This document shows positions 1-8,826 of a stretch of DNA of 64,000 bases, piece after piece. The notes beneath the pieces were generated by a model that made no database searches, was not told the DNA's origin, and saw only the letters and a list, made by a program, of their open reading frames with translations. The position numbers and the translations under genes are program-made. Within the stretch, counting starts at the first letter, position 1, and every line of letters starts with the position of its first letter. The stretch is taken from NCBI RefSeq assembly GCF_010731875.1, contig NZ_AP022595.1, positions 248,001-312,000 of the forward strand, written 5' to 3'. Source of the stretch: Mycolicibacterium sarraceniae. Lineage in GTDB: Bacteria; Actinomycetota; Actinomycetes; Mycobacteriales; Mycobacteriaceae.

Positions 1-456
1 GCTCTGCGGTGCAATCGGTTCCAACCCACGCCGACGCCGGATATCGGCGGCGACGATCGTCGGGAGAACCGCGAACATCCGCAACGACTTGGCGTAGTTG
101 GCGGCCTGGGTGCTGTCGTCCTCGTCGGGGTCCTCGGCACCGAGATAGCTGATGGCGGTCCGCACCACATCCATCGGATGGCAATTGTCGGGCAGCTTGG
201 CCAGCAGGCCGAGCATGGAACGGTCGATACGCCGGGATGCACGTTCCCGTTGGGCGAAGAGCGCCAACTCCTGGTCGGTCGGCAGTTCGCCGTGCCACAG
301 GAGATAGGCGACCTGCTCAAAGCTGCAGTGCGCGGCCAGATCCTGCACGGGGTAGCCCCGATATGTCAGGGAGTTCGTCTCGGGAACCACCTTGGAGATC
401 GCGGTGGTGTCGACGACGACACCGGCCAGCCCCTTGTGAATGGTGGGAGTAGTCAT
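1..456 (-). CDS. prpC: 2-methylcitrate synthase, N-terminal part (cut by window edge)
   Basis: This enzyme condenses propionyl-CoA with oxaloacetate to form 2-methylcitrate, the first step of the methylcitrate cycle in the cytoplasm. The visible 152 residues begin [20 protein letters not shown] and carry the citrate-synthase N-terminal pattern (SLTYRGYPVQDLA, then YLLWHGELP). The catalytic His/Asp residues lie beyond the window. The ATG at 454-456 overlaps the TGA of prpB in an ATGA arrangement, so it should be translationally coupled as the last gene of prpD-prpB-prpC. An ordinary citrate synthase is possible from the fragment alone, but the operon context favours methylcitrate synthase. Confidence 0.93.
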   Translation of the reverse strand, partial: MTTPTIHKGLAGVVVDTTAISKVVPETNSLTYRGYPVQDLAAHCSFEQVAYLLWHGELPTDQELALFAQRERASRRIDRSMLGLLAKLPDNCHPMDVVRTAISYLGAEDPDEDDSTQAANYAKSLRMFAVLPTIVAADIRRRRGLEPIAPQS

Positions 457-1373
457 CGTGTTACTCCTTGCAGCGCGAAATTGTAGATATCGGAGTCGAA
501 CTGGTTGTAGTCGGCGTAGCGCAGCAGTTCGTAGAGGCGGCTGCGGTGTTGCATCTGGTCGATCAGCCCTGATTGCGTTCCGGCCGAGTCGATCTCGCGC
601 AATCCGACCTCGACGGCATGCATCGCCAGCCGCAGGGTGGTCACCGGGTAGATGACGACGTTGTAGCCGATGTCGGATAACTGGGCAGCGGTGAGCAGTT
701 CGGACTTGCCGAACTCCGTCATATTCGCGAGCAACGGCGTGTCGACCGCGGCGCGAAACTGCTCGAAATCCAGGGGCGCGTAGAGCGCTTCGGTGAAGAT
801 CAGGTCTGCGCCGGCGTCGGCGTAGACCTTGGCCCGGTCGATGGCGGCCGGCACACCTTCGATACCAGCGGCATCGGTCCGTGCGCAGATGATGAAGTTC
901 GGATCACGCCGCGCCGCAACAGCTGCCCGCAGTCGCTTGACCATCTCCTCGGTCGGCACCACGGCCTTGCCGTCAAGGTGCCCGCACCGTTTCGGGTTGA
1001 CCTGGTCTTCGAAGTGGCAGCCGGCCAGGCCGGCGTCCTCCACCACCGTGACCGTGCGCGCGGCGCTCATCGGCTCGCCGAATCCGGTGTCGGCGTCGAT
1101 CAGTGTCGGCAGGTCGGTGACCCCGGCGATCTGGGCGCCCCGGCCGGCCACCTCGGTGAGGGTGGTCAGCCCGATATCGGGTAGGCCGAGGTCGGCCGAC
1201 AGCACCGCTCCCGAGACGTAGACGCCGTCGAAGCCGATCTCGGCGACGAGCTTGGCGACCAGCGGTGAGAACGCTCCGGGAAAGCGAAGCAGCCGACCAG
1301 AATCCAGTCCACGCCGGAAGCGGGCGCGCTTGTCGGCGGCCGAGGACACCGACCCGATCAGACCCGCGGTCAC
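453..1373 (-). CDS. prpB: Methylisocitrate lyase
   Basis: It cleaves 2-methylisocitrate into pyruvate and succinate, the last step of the methylcitrate cycle. The 306-residue protein has the isocitrate-lyase/PEP-mutase fold signatures: DADTGFG at about residues 93-99 (metal-binding Asp), HFEDQ near 120, and the KRCGH active-site motif with Cys130. The start is GTG at 1371-1373, forming a GTGA overlap with the prpD stop; its own TGA overlaps the prpC ATG. M. tuberculosis uses isocitrate lyase for this step, so a dedicated prpB inside prpDC fits environmental mycobacteria (family knowledge). Confidence 0.95.
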   Translation of the reverse strand: MTAGLIGSVSSAADKRARFRRGLDSGRLLRFPGAFSPLVAKLVAEIGFDGVYVSGAVLSADLGLPDIGLTTLTEVAGRGAQIAGVTDLPTLIDADTGFGEPMSAARTVTVVEDAGLAGCHFEDQVNPKRCGHLDGKAVVPTEEMVKRLRAAVAARRDPNFIICARTDAAGIEGVPAAIDRAKVYADAGADLIFTEALYAPLDFEQFRAAVDTPLLANMTEFGKSELLTAAQLSDIGYNVVIYPVTTLRLAMHAVEVGLREIDSAGTQSGLIDQMQHRSRLYELLRYADYNQFDSDIYNFALQGVTR

Positions 1374-2887
1374 GAGAAAATCCCGGACGGGATGGTGGGT
1401 GCCTTGTCCAGGACCCGCGGATCGACGAGGACGTTGAGCGCGTCCAACCCGCCGGGCCGGATCCGGGCGAGGTCGCCGACAGTCGCGAGGAATCGCTTCT
1501 GCTCGGCGTCCTCGACCACACCGTCGGCCAGCTCGACGAACTTGGCGATGTATTGATCGCGTTCAAAGGGCCGCGCCCCCAACGGATGCGCGTCGGCGAC
1601 CGCCAGTTCGTCGGTGATCACGTCACCGTTCTTCAGCGTGACCACGGCGCGGGCGCCGAACGCCTTCTCGGCCGGGTCGGTCGAGTGGTAGCGCCGCGTC
1701 CACTCCGGATCTTCGACGGTGGAGATCTTGTGCCAGAGGTCGATGGTGTCGGGGCGGTGTGCCCGCTCGGGTGCGTAGGACCGTTCGTGGTGCCAGCTGC
1801 CGTCCTGCAGTGCGACGGCGAAGATGTACATCACCGAGTGGTCGAGGGTCTCGCGGGATGCGTCGGGGTCGAACTTCTGCGGATCGTTGGAACCGGTGCC
1901 GATCACCACGTGGGTGTGGTGGCTGGTGTGCAACACAATCGTGGCGATCTGGTCGAGATCGCCGATGCGTTCCCGCAACCGGCGGGCGAGGTCGATCGGC
2001 GCCTGGCTCTGGTATTCGGCCGAGTGTTCCTTGGTGTAGCTGTCCAGGATGGCGCGCTTGGGATGTCCCGGCGCGGGCAACGGCACCTGGTAGGTGTGCT
2101 CGGGACCCGATAGCAGCCAGGCGATCACACCGTCTTCGCCTTCCCAGATCGGCGCGGGTGAACCCTCGCCCCGCATGGCGCGGTCGACGGCCTCGATCGC
2201 CACCTTGCCGGCGTAGGCCGGGGCGTAGGCCTTCCAGCTGGAGATCAGCCCCTTGCGCGATTGCCGGGTGGCGGTAGTCAGGTGCAGTGCCTGGCCGACC
2301 GCGTTGTAGATGGTCTCCGGGTCGAGTCGCAGCATGGTGCCCAGCCCGGCGGCCACCGCCGGCCCCAGATGCGCGACGTGGTCGATCTTGTGCTCGTGCA
2401 AGCAGATTCCCTTGACCAGGTCGATCTGCACCTCGTAGGCGGTCGCGATACCGCGGATCAGGTCAGCACCGCGGACGTCGAAATGCTGCGCGACGGCGAC
2501 CAGTGCCGGGATGTTGTCCCCAGGGTGCGAATACTCGGCGGCCAGAAACGTGTCGTGGAAATCCAGTTCGCGCACGGCGACGCCGTTGGCCCAGGCGGCC
2601 CACTCGGGCGACACGCTGCCGGGAACACCGAACACCTTGGCTCCGTTACGGGCGCAGCGATGTGCCAGCGCCTGCTCGCGGGCGACCGTGACCGGGCGCC
2701 GGATCACCGAGGCCGCCGACACCGCGGCATTGTCGATGATGCGATTGATGACCATCGCCTCGGTTTCCGGCGGGACGGCCACCGGATCGGCGGCCAGTTC
2801 GGCGATCTTCCACGCGAGGTGTTCGGAACGCGGAAACTCCTCCGCGCTGCGCCGGGTACGGACGTCGTGAATCTGCAAGCTCGACAT
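1370..2887 (-). CDS. prpD: 2-methylcitrate dehydratase
   Basis: A MmgE/PrpD-family dehydratase that converts 2-methylcitrate to 2-methyl-cis-aconitate. The protein is about 505 residues, normal for the family, and contains typical segments such as [19 protein letters not shown] near the N-terminus and [15 protein letters not shown] at about residue 120. I chose ATG 2885-2887 (MSSLQIHDV) because similarity starts there; an in-frame GTG at 2915-2917 would add ten residues and neither has a strong Shine-Dalgarno site. It is the first gene of the operon and diverges from prpR across about 120 bp. Confidence 0.94.
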   Translation of the reverse strand: MSSLQIHDVRTRRSAEEFPRSEHLAWKIAELAADPVAVPPETEAMVINRIIDNAAVSAASVIRRPVTVAREQALAHRCARNGAKVFGVPGSVSPEWAAWANGVAVRELDFHDTFLAAEYSHPGDNIPALVAVAQHFDVRGADLIRGIATAYEVQIDLVKGICLHEHKIDHVAHLGPAVAAGLGTMLRLDPETIYNAVGQALHLTTATRQSRKGLISSWKAYAPAYAGKVAIEAVDRAMRGEGSPAPIWEGEDGVIAWLLSGPEHTYQVPLPAPGHPKRAILDSYTKEHSAEYQSQAPIDLARRLRERIGDLDQIATIVLHTSHHTHVVIGTGSNDPQKFDPDASRETLDHSVMYIFAVALQDGSWHHERSYAPERAHRPDTIDLWHKISTVEDPEWTRRYHSTDPAEKAFGARAVVTLKNGDVITDELAVADAHPLGARPFERDQYIAKFVELADGVVEDAEQKRFLATVGDLARIRPGGLDALNVLVDPRVLDKAPTIPSGIFS

Positions 2888-2939
2888 GATTCGCACAGTA
2901 CGCAGCCGGGTCGACACCCAACACCCACTGTAAGTGCGT

Positions 2940-2982
2940 ACTTTTGCGTCCTTTTCAGGGCGATTTTGCGAATGTTGCGAAT
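2940..2982. promoter_or_regulatory. Candidate PrpR boxes between prpD and prpR
   Basis: The divergent intergenic region holds closely spaced TTTTGCG, TTTTGCGAA and GTTGCGAA motifs between 2941 and 2981. PrpR/RamB-type regulators are known to bind TTTGCAAA/TTGCAAA-like sequences, so these are plausible operators controlling prpDBC and prpR itself. The motif match is by eye and the -35/-10 boxes were not resolved. Confidence 0.55.
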
Positions 2983-3005
2983 GCCGTGGGTTGTAGGCTG
3001 CTGGC

Positions 3006-4433
3006 GTGGTTGGGGTGCCGTCTAGGACCTTCGCCGGCGCGCGTTTGCGCCGCCTGCGGGAGGAGCACGGCCTTACTCAGGTCGCGCTGGCCAGAGCACT
3101 GGATCTGTCGACGAGCTACGTCAATCAGCTCGAGAACGACCAGCGGCCGATCACCGTGCCGGTGCTGCTGACACTGACCGAGCGGTTCAATCTCCCCGCC
3201 CATTTCTTCGCCACCGACTCCGATGCCCGGCTCGTGGCCGACCTACGGGAAAGCCTCGCTGAAAGCCAGGCGACCACGACGCAGATCGAGGAGCTTGCGG
3301 CCCGCATGCCCGATGTCGGGCAAGCCATCGTCAGCCTGCACCGCCGGATGGTCAACGCGACCGCCGAAGTGGAAGCGCTGCGTAGTCGAGCCAGCGTCGA
3401 TATCCCCGACGACCCGGAACGGCCGATGCCCTTCGAAGAGGTCCGCGACTTCTTCTACGACCGCAAGAACTATGTCGACGAACTCGACCGGGCAGCAGAG
3501 GAACTATTCGACGCCTACCAACTGCGGGTGGGTGAGCTGGATGTGCAGCTGATCCGAGTGCTCGCCGAGGATCTCGGTATCACCGCTGTGCTGGACGACG
3601 GAAAGACACTGGGCCCCAATGTCAAACGCCGGTATCGACCAGACACCGCCATCCTGCACATCGCGCGATGGCTACACCCGGGCCAGCGGGCGTTCCAGAT
3701 GGCCACCCAGCTAGCGCTGCTGACCCAGGCCGACGCCTTCGACGCCATCCTGGCCACCGACGATCAACTCACACCCGAGGCCCGCGAGGTAGCCCGCATC
3801 GGGCTGGCGAACTATTTCGCAGGAGCTCTGCTTTTGCCCTACCGCCGGTTCCTGCAGTCCGCCAACGAACTTCGCTATGACATCGACCAGCTGGCCCGCC
3901 GCTTCGAGGTCGGTTTCGAAACCGTCTGCCACCGGCTTTCTACGTTGCAGCGCCCGGACGCGCGCGGTGTGCCGTTCATCTTCGTCCGCGCCGATGCCGC
4001 AGGCAACATCTCGAAGCGGCAGTCCGCCACGGCCTTCCACTTCTCCCGCGTCGGTGGCAGCTGTCCGCTGTGGGTGGTGCACCATGCGTTCAACCGGCCC
4101 GGCGAGTTCAGCACCCAGGTAGCGCAGATGCCTGACGGCCGGTCGTACTTCTGGATCGCCCGCACCACCGACTCACCGCCGAGCCGCTATCTCGGGCAGC
4201 GCAAGACGTTCGCCGTCGGGCTCGGCTGCGAGCTCAATCATGCTGACAAGCTGATCTATTCCGCGGGTGTGGATCTGGCTGACGCCGAGACCAGTGTCGC
4301 GATCGGCGCGGGCTGCAAGGTCTGCGATCGGCCTGCGTGCGCACAACGCGCGTTTCCCTACATCGGCCGGCCGGTGCACATCGATCCGCACGCCAGCACC
4401 GATCAGCCCTACCCGTCGGCGGCGACCAGCTGA
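3006..4433 (+). CDS. prpR: PrpR-type propionate regulator (XRE HTH + acyl-CoA-binding/Fe-S)
   Basis: A transcriptional regulator of propionate and short-chain fatty-acid metabolism. The 475-residue protein has an XRE helix-turn-helix at about residues 8-65 ([19 protein letters not shown]), an IrrE-like middle region ([15 protein letters not shown]) and a C-terminal short-chain-fatty-acyl regulator domain. Cysteines at about 408, 437, 440 and 445 ([20 protein letters not shown]) match the Fe-S ligands reported for mycobacterial PrpR. The start is GTG 3006. Its position divergent from prpDBC supports control of that operon. Confidence 0.93.
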   Translation: MVGVPSRTFAGARLRRLREEHGLTQVALARALDLSTSYVNQLENDQRPITVPVLLTLTERFNLPAHFFATDSDARLVADLRESLAESQATTTQIEELAARMPDVGQAIVSLHRRMVNATAEVEALRSRASVDIPDDPERPMPFEEVRDFFYDRKNYVDELDRAAEELFDAYQLRVGELDVQLIRVLAEDLGITAVLDDGKTLGPNVKRRYRPDTAILHIARWLHPGQRAFQMATQLALLTQADAFDAILATDDQLTPEAREVARIGLANYFAGALLLPYRRFLQSANELRYDIDQLARRFEVGFETVCHRLSTLQRPDARGVPFIFVRADAAGNISKRQSATAFHFSRVGGSCPLWVVHHAFNRPGEFSTQVAQMPDGRSYFWIARTTDSPPSRYLGQRKTFAVGLGCELNHADKLIYSAGVDLADAETSVAIGAGCKVCDRPACAQRAFPYIGRPVHIDPHASTDQPYPSAATS

Positions 4434-4439
4434 GCTACA

Positions 4440-4565
4440 GTCAGGGTCGCGTGTAGCGGCAGGAATCCGGTGCGAGTCCGCAACGGTCGCGCCACTGTGC
4501 CACACGCACTCGTTATCCACATTTTGGGGACGCGAAATCCCCGGAGTGAGTCGTCGGCATGGCCG
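4440..4565 (+). promoter_or_regulatory. Cobalamin (B12) riboswitch-like element
   Basis: Just after the prpR stop lies the cobalamin-aptamer core: ggaatccggtgcgagtccg followed by gcgccactgt (4461-4498), then a degenerate B12-box-like end (agtgagtcgtcggcatggc, 4546-4563). The core closely matches the family consensus; the 3' part is weaker. It points along the plus strand into a short ORF that breaks off at a pseudogene junction, so the regulated gene appears lost or truncated. A covariance-model search (Rfam Cobalamin) would settle it. Confidence 0.72.
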
Positions 4566-4580
4566 CACATACAGCACATC

Positions 4581-4790
4581 ATGAACGAGAAAGCCGAGTG
4601 GACTCGTCAGGCTATCGATGTCATGACGGCGTGGTCGGCAAGCGGCTGCGACTCCCGATTCGCCGCCAATCGCGTCGCAGCATATGCCGGCGAAGAACCG
4701 GCCGGGGCAATGAAACTCACCGTCGATGAAGCCGAGCATCCGCGGCACCTTGCCGAGCGGATCATTGTTATCGCCGGACGGATGCAGTGA
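4581..4790 (+). pseudogene. Truncated ORF downstream of the B12 riboswitch
   Basis: An ATG at 4581 opens a 69-codon frame beginning MNEKAEWTRQAIDVMTAWSA. I do not recognise the family. Only about the first 40 residues can be native, because from about 4705 the DNA is homologous, on the other strand, to a DUF1023 hydrolase remnant. It is therefore probably the 5' stub of a formerly B12-regulated gene. Its position 15-20 bp after the riboswitch is the only functional hint. Confidence 0.35.
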
Positions 4791-5226
4791 ACCCTGCACA
4801 GCCTTATAGCCATCCATATTGAGCCGCGCCGCCATCAGTTGCGACCCCAGCGCGGTGAGCTCGTTACCGGTCGCATCGGTCTTGTCCCCCATGTACACCT
4901 GGCGGGCAAGCTCGTCGTAGCGGCGTTGCATCGAATCGATATTGTTCTGAGTGGTCTCCGATCAGCTCACCGAGGTGCTGCTGGTTGTGCGTGTCGCGGT
5001 CGACGAACGGCATGCCCGGGTGGTTGCCGACACTGTGGTCGCGGCTGTACAGAAAGTCCTTGTCCTCCTGGGACAGCTTGTCCCAAAGGTCGCGAAACTG
5101 CTTGGGGTTGCCGGCCACCGGATCGATCTCCATCCCCAACGACTCGGCATCGGCCTTCAGACTGGCCAACGCCGACTTGATCTTCTCGATGTTGTCCGCG
5201 GCGCCACCATGCTGATCGCGCCTCAT
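4705..5226 (-). pseudogene. DUF1023-type alpha/beta hydrolase remnant
   Basis: Two frames together read as the interior of a mycobacterial DUF1023 alpha/beta-hydrolase protein: LWDKLSQEDKDFLYSRDH, then NHPGMPFVDRD in one frame, then (after a shift near 4960) MQRRYDELARQVYMGDK, NELTALGSQLMAARLNMDG and MLGFIDGE in another. The N-terminal region, the catalytic core and the whole C-terminus are missing, and homology stops abruptly near 4705. It is a decayed, frameshifted fragment with no expected function. Confidence 0.75.
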
Positions 5227-5288
5227 GTGATGTGAGATTGGTCCCGCTCACAACCCGTCCGCGACGGCCACAGCGTCGAATACCGCGT

Positions 5289-6128
5289 ATGGAGCGATAT
5301 GACGTGGCGATTGTCGGCGGGGGTCCGGCAGGGGCATCTGCAGCCTGGCGGGCCGTGCAGAGCGGAGCGCGAGTTGTCTTGCTGGATAAGGCCGAATTCC
5401 CGCGTGACAAGCCACGCGGCGATGGCCTGACTGCTCGCGCGGTCAGTCTCATCCAAAAGATGGGACTGGCTGACGAGGTCGACAAATTCCACCGCGTCAA
5501 TCGGGCGACGATCTTCAGCCCCAATCGGTTGGAGCTGTCATTCCCGAGCCGCCCCGGCATGCCCAACCATGGCCACTGTGCGCCTCGCCGCGAACTGGAC
5601 CCGCTGCTGCTGAAGAACGCCCAGTCCGCAGGCGCCGAGGTGCGCCAGTCCACCGAGGTCGCCGGCCCCATCATCGACGCCGACGGACGAGTGACGGGGT
5701 TGGCGCGCAAAGATGGGGAGTAGGTGTTCGCCGACGCGGTGATCGCCGCCGACGGCACCTACTCGCCCGTCGAACGGGCCCTCGGCCTGACGTCGCGGTA
5801 CAACGGCTACTCGGCGATCGCGATTCGCACCGAGATGCAGGCGAACCGTCCCGACTCCGACTCCCTCGACATCCATATGAAGTTGGCGTTTCAGGGCGAT
5901 CAGCTGCCCGGCTACGGCTGGGTGTTTCCGATGGGCGGGGGCTGCCTTATCGGGCTGGGTTACGTCAACAGCTACAAGCGCTGGCAGCAGATCAACGTCA
6001 CCCGAGTGCTCCGCGAGTTCCTCGAGACGCTGCCACCCGAGTGGGAACTGCCCTCCATCGACGAGCTGCGGGCGGCCAAGGCTGTGCAGGCCTGGCGGCT
6101 GCCGCGAATTCCTCGACATCGCGCCTGA
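5289..6128 (+). pseudogene. Geranylgeranyl-reductase-family flavoprotein, nonsense-mutated and truncated
   Basis: ATG 5289 begins MERYDVAIVGGGPAGASAAW, a Rossmann FAD-binding GGGPAG motif, followed by FPRDKPRGDGLTARAV, which is typical of geranylgeranyl reductase/MenJ-like oxidoreductases of isoprenoid or menaquinone saturation. An in-frame TAG at 5721-5723 interrupts it; the same frame then continues (AVIAADGTYSPVERALGL, then LPGYGWVFPMGGG). Homology ends near 6103, giving about 270 of the usual 400 or so residues. It lacks the second FAD motif region and is presumed non-functional. Confidence 0.75.
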
Positions 6129-6540
6129 TGATGCTGTGCAGCAATATGACCCCGTCAGGCGGCAGCAGCGTATGAGCGGCCCGGAAGAAACCGTCGTAGC
6201 GGGCGCGACCGAACTGCTCCCAGCCTTGCAGCAGAACGTGTTTGGCGCGCGGACTGGCGTTCTCGTCGAGGAGTCGCTGCGCGCTGGCTTGTTGGTTGCG
6301 GCTCAAGGTCAGCCCGATGACGTTGACGTCAAAGCGCTCCACGGCCCTGTTCAGGGTGGCGCCCCGGCTGCACCCGATGTCGAGCAGCGTCATGCCCGGC
6401 TCCAGTCCCAGCTTGCTCAGCGACAGATCGATCTTGGCGATCTGGGCCTGCTCCAGGGTCATGTCGGCACGTTCGAAACACGCACAGCTGTAGGTCTGGG
6501 TGGGGTCGAGGAACAGCCGGAAGAATTCATCGGGTAGGTC
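6104..6540 (-). pseudogene. Cyclopropane mycolic acid synthase (CmaA/MmaA family) remnant
   Basis: The minus strand reads [36 protein letters not shown] and LLDIGC, the SAM-dependent mycolic acid methyltransferase N-terminal half. The 5' end is missing before DEFF. An internal in-frame deletion joins LLQGWEQF directly to GRARYDGFF, removing the DEPVDRIVSIGAFEHF-type segment that family members carry. The C-terminal half is lost at about 6104. The G-x-G of the SAM site is also altered (GCSRG instead of GCGWG). Confidence 0.8.
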
Positions 6541-6711
6541 TTAGTGCGCCTGAACATCGTCGAAATGCGTTGTCAGCACGCGAGTTCCCGAAGCGTCCGG
6601 TGCAGTCATATTCAGGTATTCGGCGCTGACGACGTCGTGGATGGGATCGGGGTTGGCCAAGCCGCCGACATTGCCACCCACCCGGCGCGGGCGCTGCGCC
6701 GAATGACGGGC

Positions 6712-7010
6712 ATGAGTCACGGCGTCGGTCGGCGATCACTCGCCGTTGTGGGTGGTGGAGTCGCGGGCCTGACCGCCGCATACGTGCTGGCACGGCGGAA
6801 CCGGGTGACGTTGTTCGAGGCCGACAGCCGTGTCGGCGGCATGCGCACACTCACCTGCTCGATGACGGGTACGGCCAGACGGTCGCGGTGGACTCCGCGT
6901 TTCTGGTGCATAACGATCGCACATACCCGACGTGGTGCCGCCTGTTCGACGAACTGGGCATCGCCACCCGCGAAACCGGAGCACGGTTGACGGAACGCTG
7001 TATGAAAAAC
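6712..7010 (+). pseudogene. FAD-dependent oxidoreductase (Rv0449c-like) N-terminal remnant
   Basis: ATG 6712 starts MSHGVGRRSLAVVGGGVAGL, a FAD/NAD(P)-binding amine-oxidase-like N-terminus, then YVLARRNRVTLFEADSRVGG. A one-base frameshift near 6840 moves the reading to HAHTHLLDDGYGQTVAVDSA, FLVHNDRTYPTW and LFDELGIATRETG, after which homology stops. In M. tuberculosis the homologue Rv0449c lies near sigK with ufaA1, and here too it neighbours sigK/rskA and a ufaA1 remnant. It is clearly broken. Confidence 0.72.
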
Positions 7011-7034
7011 GCGATACCGGTGGCGTGCACCCCC

Positions 7035-7313
7035 GTAGCGCCGCGCCGCGAACAGGATCAGCGAACCCCAGCCGCAGCCGACATCGAGCAGCCGCAGGCC
7101 CTCGGCGAGAACGCGTTTGCGGCAGATGAGGTCGACTTTCTCAGTCTGCGCCTCAGGCAACGTTTGCCGGTCATCGGTGAAACATGCCGACGAGTACGCC
7201 ACGTGGTCATCGAGAAGTAGGCGATAGAAGTCGTTGGACAGATCGTAGTGATGGGCGGTCGCGCCGTCTGCTGTGCCGACGAGTGCTTCGAGGCGCTGCG
7301 CAACGTTCAGCAC
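7035..7313 (-). pseudogene. UfaA1-like cyclopropane-fatty-acyl-phospholipid synthase remnant
   Basis: From GTG 7313 the minus strand reads HHYDLSNDFYRLLLDDH, SSACFTDD and RLLDVGCGWGSLILFAARRYG, the SAM-binding N-terminal part of a UfaA1/CFA-synthase-type lipid methyltransferase. Homology ends after the SAM motif at about 7035, losing the catalytic remainder. It lies tail-to-tail with the FAD-oxidoreductase remnant, suggesting a former lipid-modification cluster associated with SigK, as in M. tuberculosis Rv0447c-Rv0449c. Confidence 0.72.
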
Positions 7314-7369
7314 CGGTATTCGTCACCGCCGGCCCACCGGATGGGTGTGGGCCCGCCGTTGCGACCGGA

Positions 7370-8074
7370 TCAGGTCAGCGGCAGTGTGGCGAAAATCTGT
7401 CCCGTCGGTTGTGGGGAACCTTGCCCGGGCTCGAGTGTGAACGCCAGCGCGTTGGTGTTTCCGAGATCGGTGAGCATCGCCGTTGTCGACGGCCGCACGG
7501 TATCGGTGCCCATCGTGCCTGCCGATTTCGGGGTCCCACCGTCGAGCAGCCACATTTGGTAGACCGAACCCGGCGGTGGCGGGGCGACGTTGTTCATCAC
7601 CAGCACCGCGGCATTGGTGTCGCGTGAGTAGACGAGGGTGGCCATGCCCCCGGTCGGGATGGCGGCGGTGGTGGTCCGGACGTCTGGAGCCTCGAGCACG
7701 CGTGCGGCGGTCGGCGTGCTGGGGGTCGGTGGGCGCAGTACAGCGACCGCGCCGAGCGCCCCGAGCCCGATGACCAAAGCTGCAGCGGCGGCGATGAGCG
7801 GCCTGCGCCAGGAGCGACGGGGTGCCTTGACCTGTGGTGTGGCCGCTGCCAGGATCCGCTCCCGCAGCTCGGGCGGCGGCTCGACGGCAGTGGCGGCCGA
7901 CACCAGGGCCATCATTTCGCGATAGGCCCGCACCTCATCGCGAAAAGCTTGGGCCAACGCCGCAGGTGCGGCGTCAAGACTGCGCTCGATGTCGGCGCGC
8001 TGGTCATCGTCGACGGCTCCGAGGGCGTACACCCCCGCGAGTTCCATCAGCTCGAAATCTGCCGGGCCTGTCAT
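7370..8074 (-). CDS. rskA: Anti-sigma-K factor
   Basis: A membrane-anchored anti-sigma factor predicted to sequester SigK. The 234-residue protein has an N-terminal cytoplasmic anti-sigma domain ([20 protein letters not shown]), one transmembrane helix at about residues 92-112 ([20 protein letters not shown]), and an extracytoplasmic RskA domain ([15 protein letters not shown]). ATG 8072-8074 overlaps the sigK stop in an ATGA arrangement, giving the coupled sigK-rskA operon typical of mycobacteria. Release probably requires regulated intramembrane proteolysis (family knowledge). Confidence 0.93.
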   Translation of the reverse strand: MTGPADFELMELAGVYALGAVDDDQRADIERSLDAAPAALAQAFRDEVRAYREMMALVSAATAVEPPPELRERILAAATPQVKAPRRSWRRPLIAAAAALVIGLGALGAVAVLRPPTPSTPTAARVLEAPDVRTTTAAIPTGGMATLVYSRDTNAAVLVMNNVAPPPPGSVYQMWLLDGGTPKSAGTMGTDTVRPSTTAMLTDLGNTNALAFTLEPGQGSPQPTGQIFATLPLT

Positions 8075-8634
8075 GCCACAGCCAGACAGTTGCGCAGGCC
8101 CCGCAAGGCATCTCGGATCCGCGATTTGATGGTCGACAGATTTGCCGAAAGCCGTGCCGACACCTCCGGATAGGTCAATCCGCCGTAATAGGCGAGCTCG
8201 ATGCACTCTCGTTGGACGTCGGTGAGCGAACCGAGGCATTCGGCGACGCGGCGGCGGTCCTCTCCGACGAGCACCGCTTCGGCCACATCGTCGCCGGGGC
8301 GCTCGACGGTGGCCGTTCCGTAGCGGTCTTCACGCCGACGGCTCGCCTCTTCAGATCGCACCCGCTCGACAGCGCGACCGTGGGCGACCGTCATCAGCCA
8401 GGCCATCGCCGATCCGGCCGCCGGGTCGTACTTGGTGGCATTGCGCCACACGTGAAGGAAGATGTCCTGGGTGGTTTCCTGGCTATAACCGGGATCCCGC
8501 AGGATCCGTAGCACCAGCCCGTACACCCGCGCCTTGGTCAGGTCATAGAACGTGGCGAATGCCTCGGCATCCTGCCGCGCTGCCCGCGCCAGCAATGCCT
8601 CAAGCTCCTTGCGCGGCGGCGGCGATCCGTTCAT
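8071..8634 (-). CDS. sigK: ECF sigma factor SigK
   Basis: An extracytoplasmic-function sigma factor. The 187-residue product from ATG 8634 ([15 protein letters not shown]) equals the usual SigK length. Region 2 is visible as [20 protein letters not shown] and [17 protein letters not shown], and region 4 as [18 protein letters not shown] with [19 protein letters not shown]. In-frame upstream starts exist but lack family similarity. In M. tuberculosis SigK drives mpt70, mpt83 and its own locus. Here the neighbouring lipid-modification genes are remnants. Confidence 0.93.
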   Translation of the reverse strand: MNGSPPPRKELEALLARAARQDAEAFATFYDLTKARVYGLVLRILRDPGYSQETTQDIFLHVWRNATKYDPAAGSAMAWLMTVAHGRAVERVRSEEASRRREDRYGTATVERPGDDVAEAVLVGEDRRRVAECLGSLTDVQRECIELAYYGGLTYPEVSARLSANLSTIKSRIRDALRGLRNCLAVA

Positions 8635-8728
8635 CAAGCCATAGCCTAACCACAGACAGGCGCCGGATTCCCCTGAATCCAGCGTCGCGACGGTCGACTC
8701 CATCTCCCGCCGCGCATCCATAACAGCT

Positions 8729-8755
8729 ATTCGCTACTGAACCGCTGACAGATGG
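8729..8755 (-). promoter_or_regulatory. Candidate SigK-type autoregulatory promoter
   Basis: On the minus strand CCATCT (8750-8755) and GCGAAT (8729-8734) are separated by 15 bases, resembling the CCATCC / CCGAAT pair reported for SigK promoters, with a slightly short spacer. They lie about 95 bp upstream of the sigK start, consistent with autoregulation. Inference from motif only. Confidence 0.38.
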
Positions 8756-8826
8756 CGCCACGCGTCCATTGACGCTCGCTATGATCCTGCCGGCACCAAT
8801 CGTCGTCCCTCCCGATCGGATTCACC

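Noticed and set aside
2261..3025. 254-codon plus-strand frame opposite the 5' part of prpD
   Set aside because: Shadow of prpD and its promoter region; no domain signal.
4173..4931. 252-codon minus-strand frame overlapping the 3' end of prpR
   Set aside because: Only its first 80 or so codons are meaningful, as a DUF1023 pseudogene fragment; the rest runs antisense through the riboswitch and prpR.
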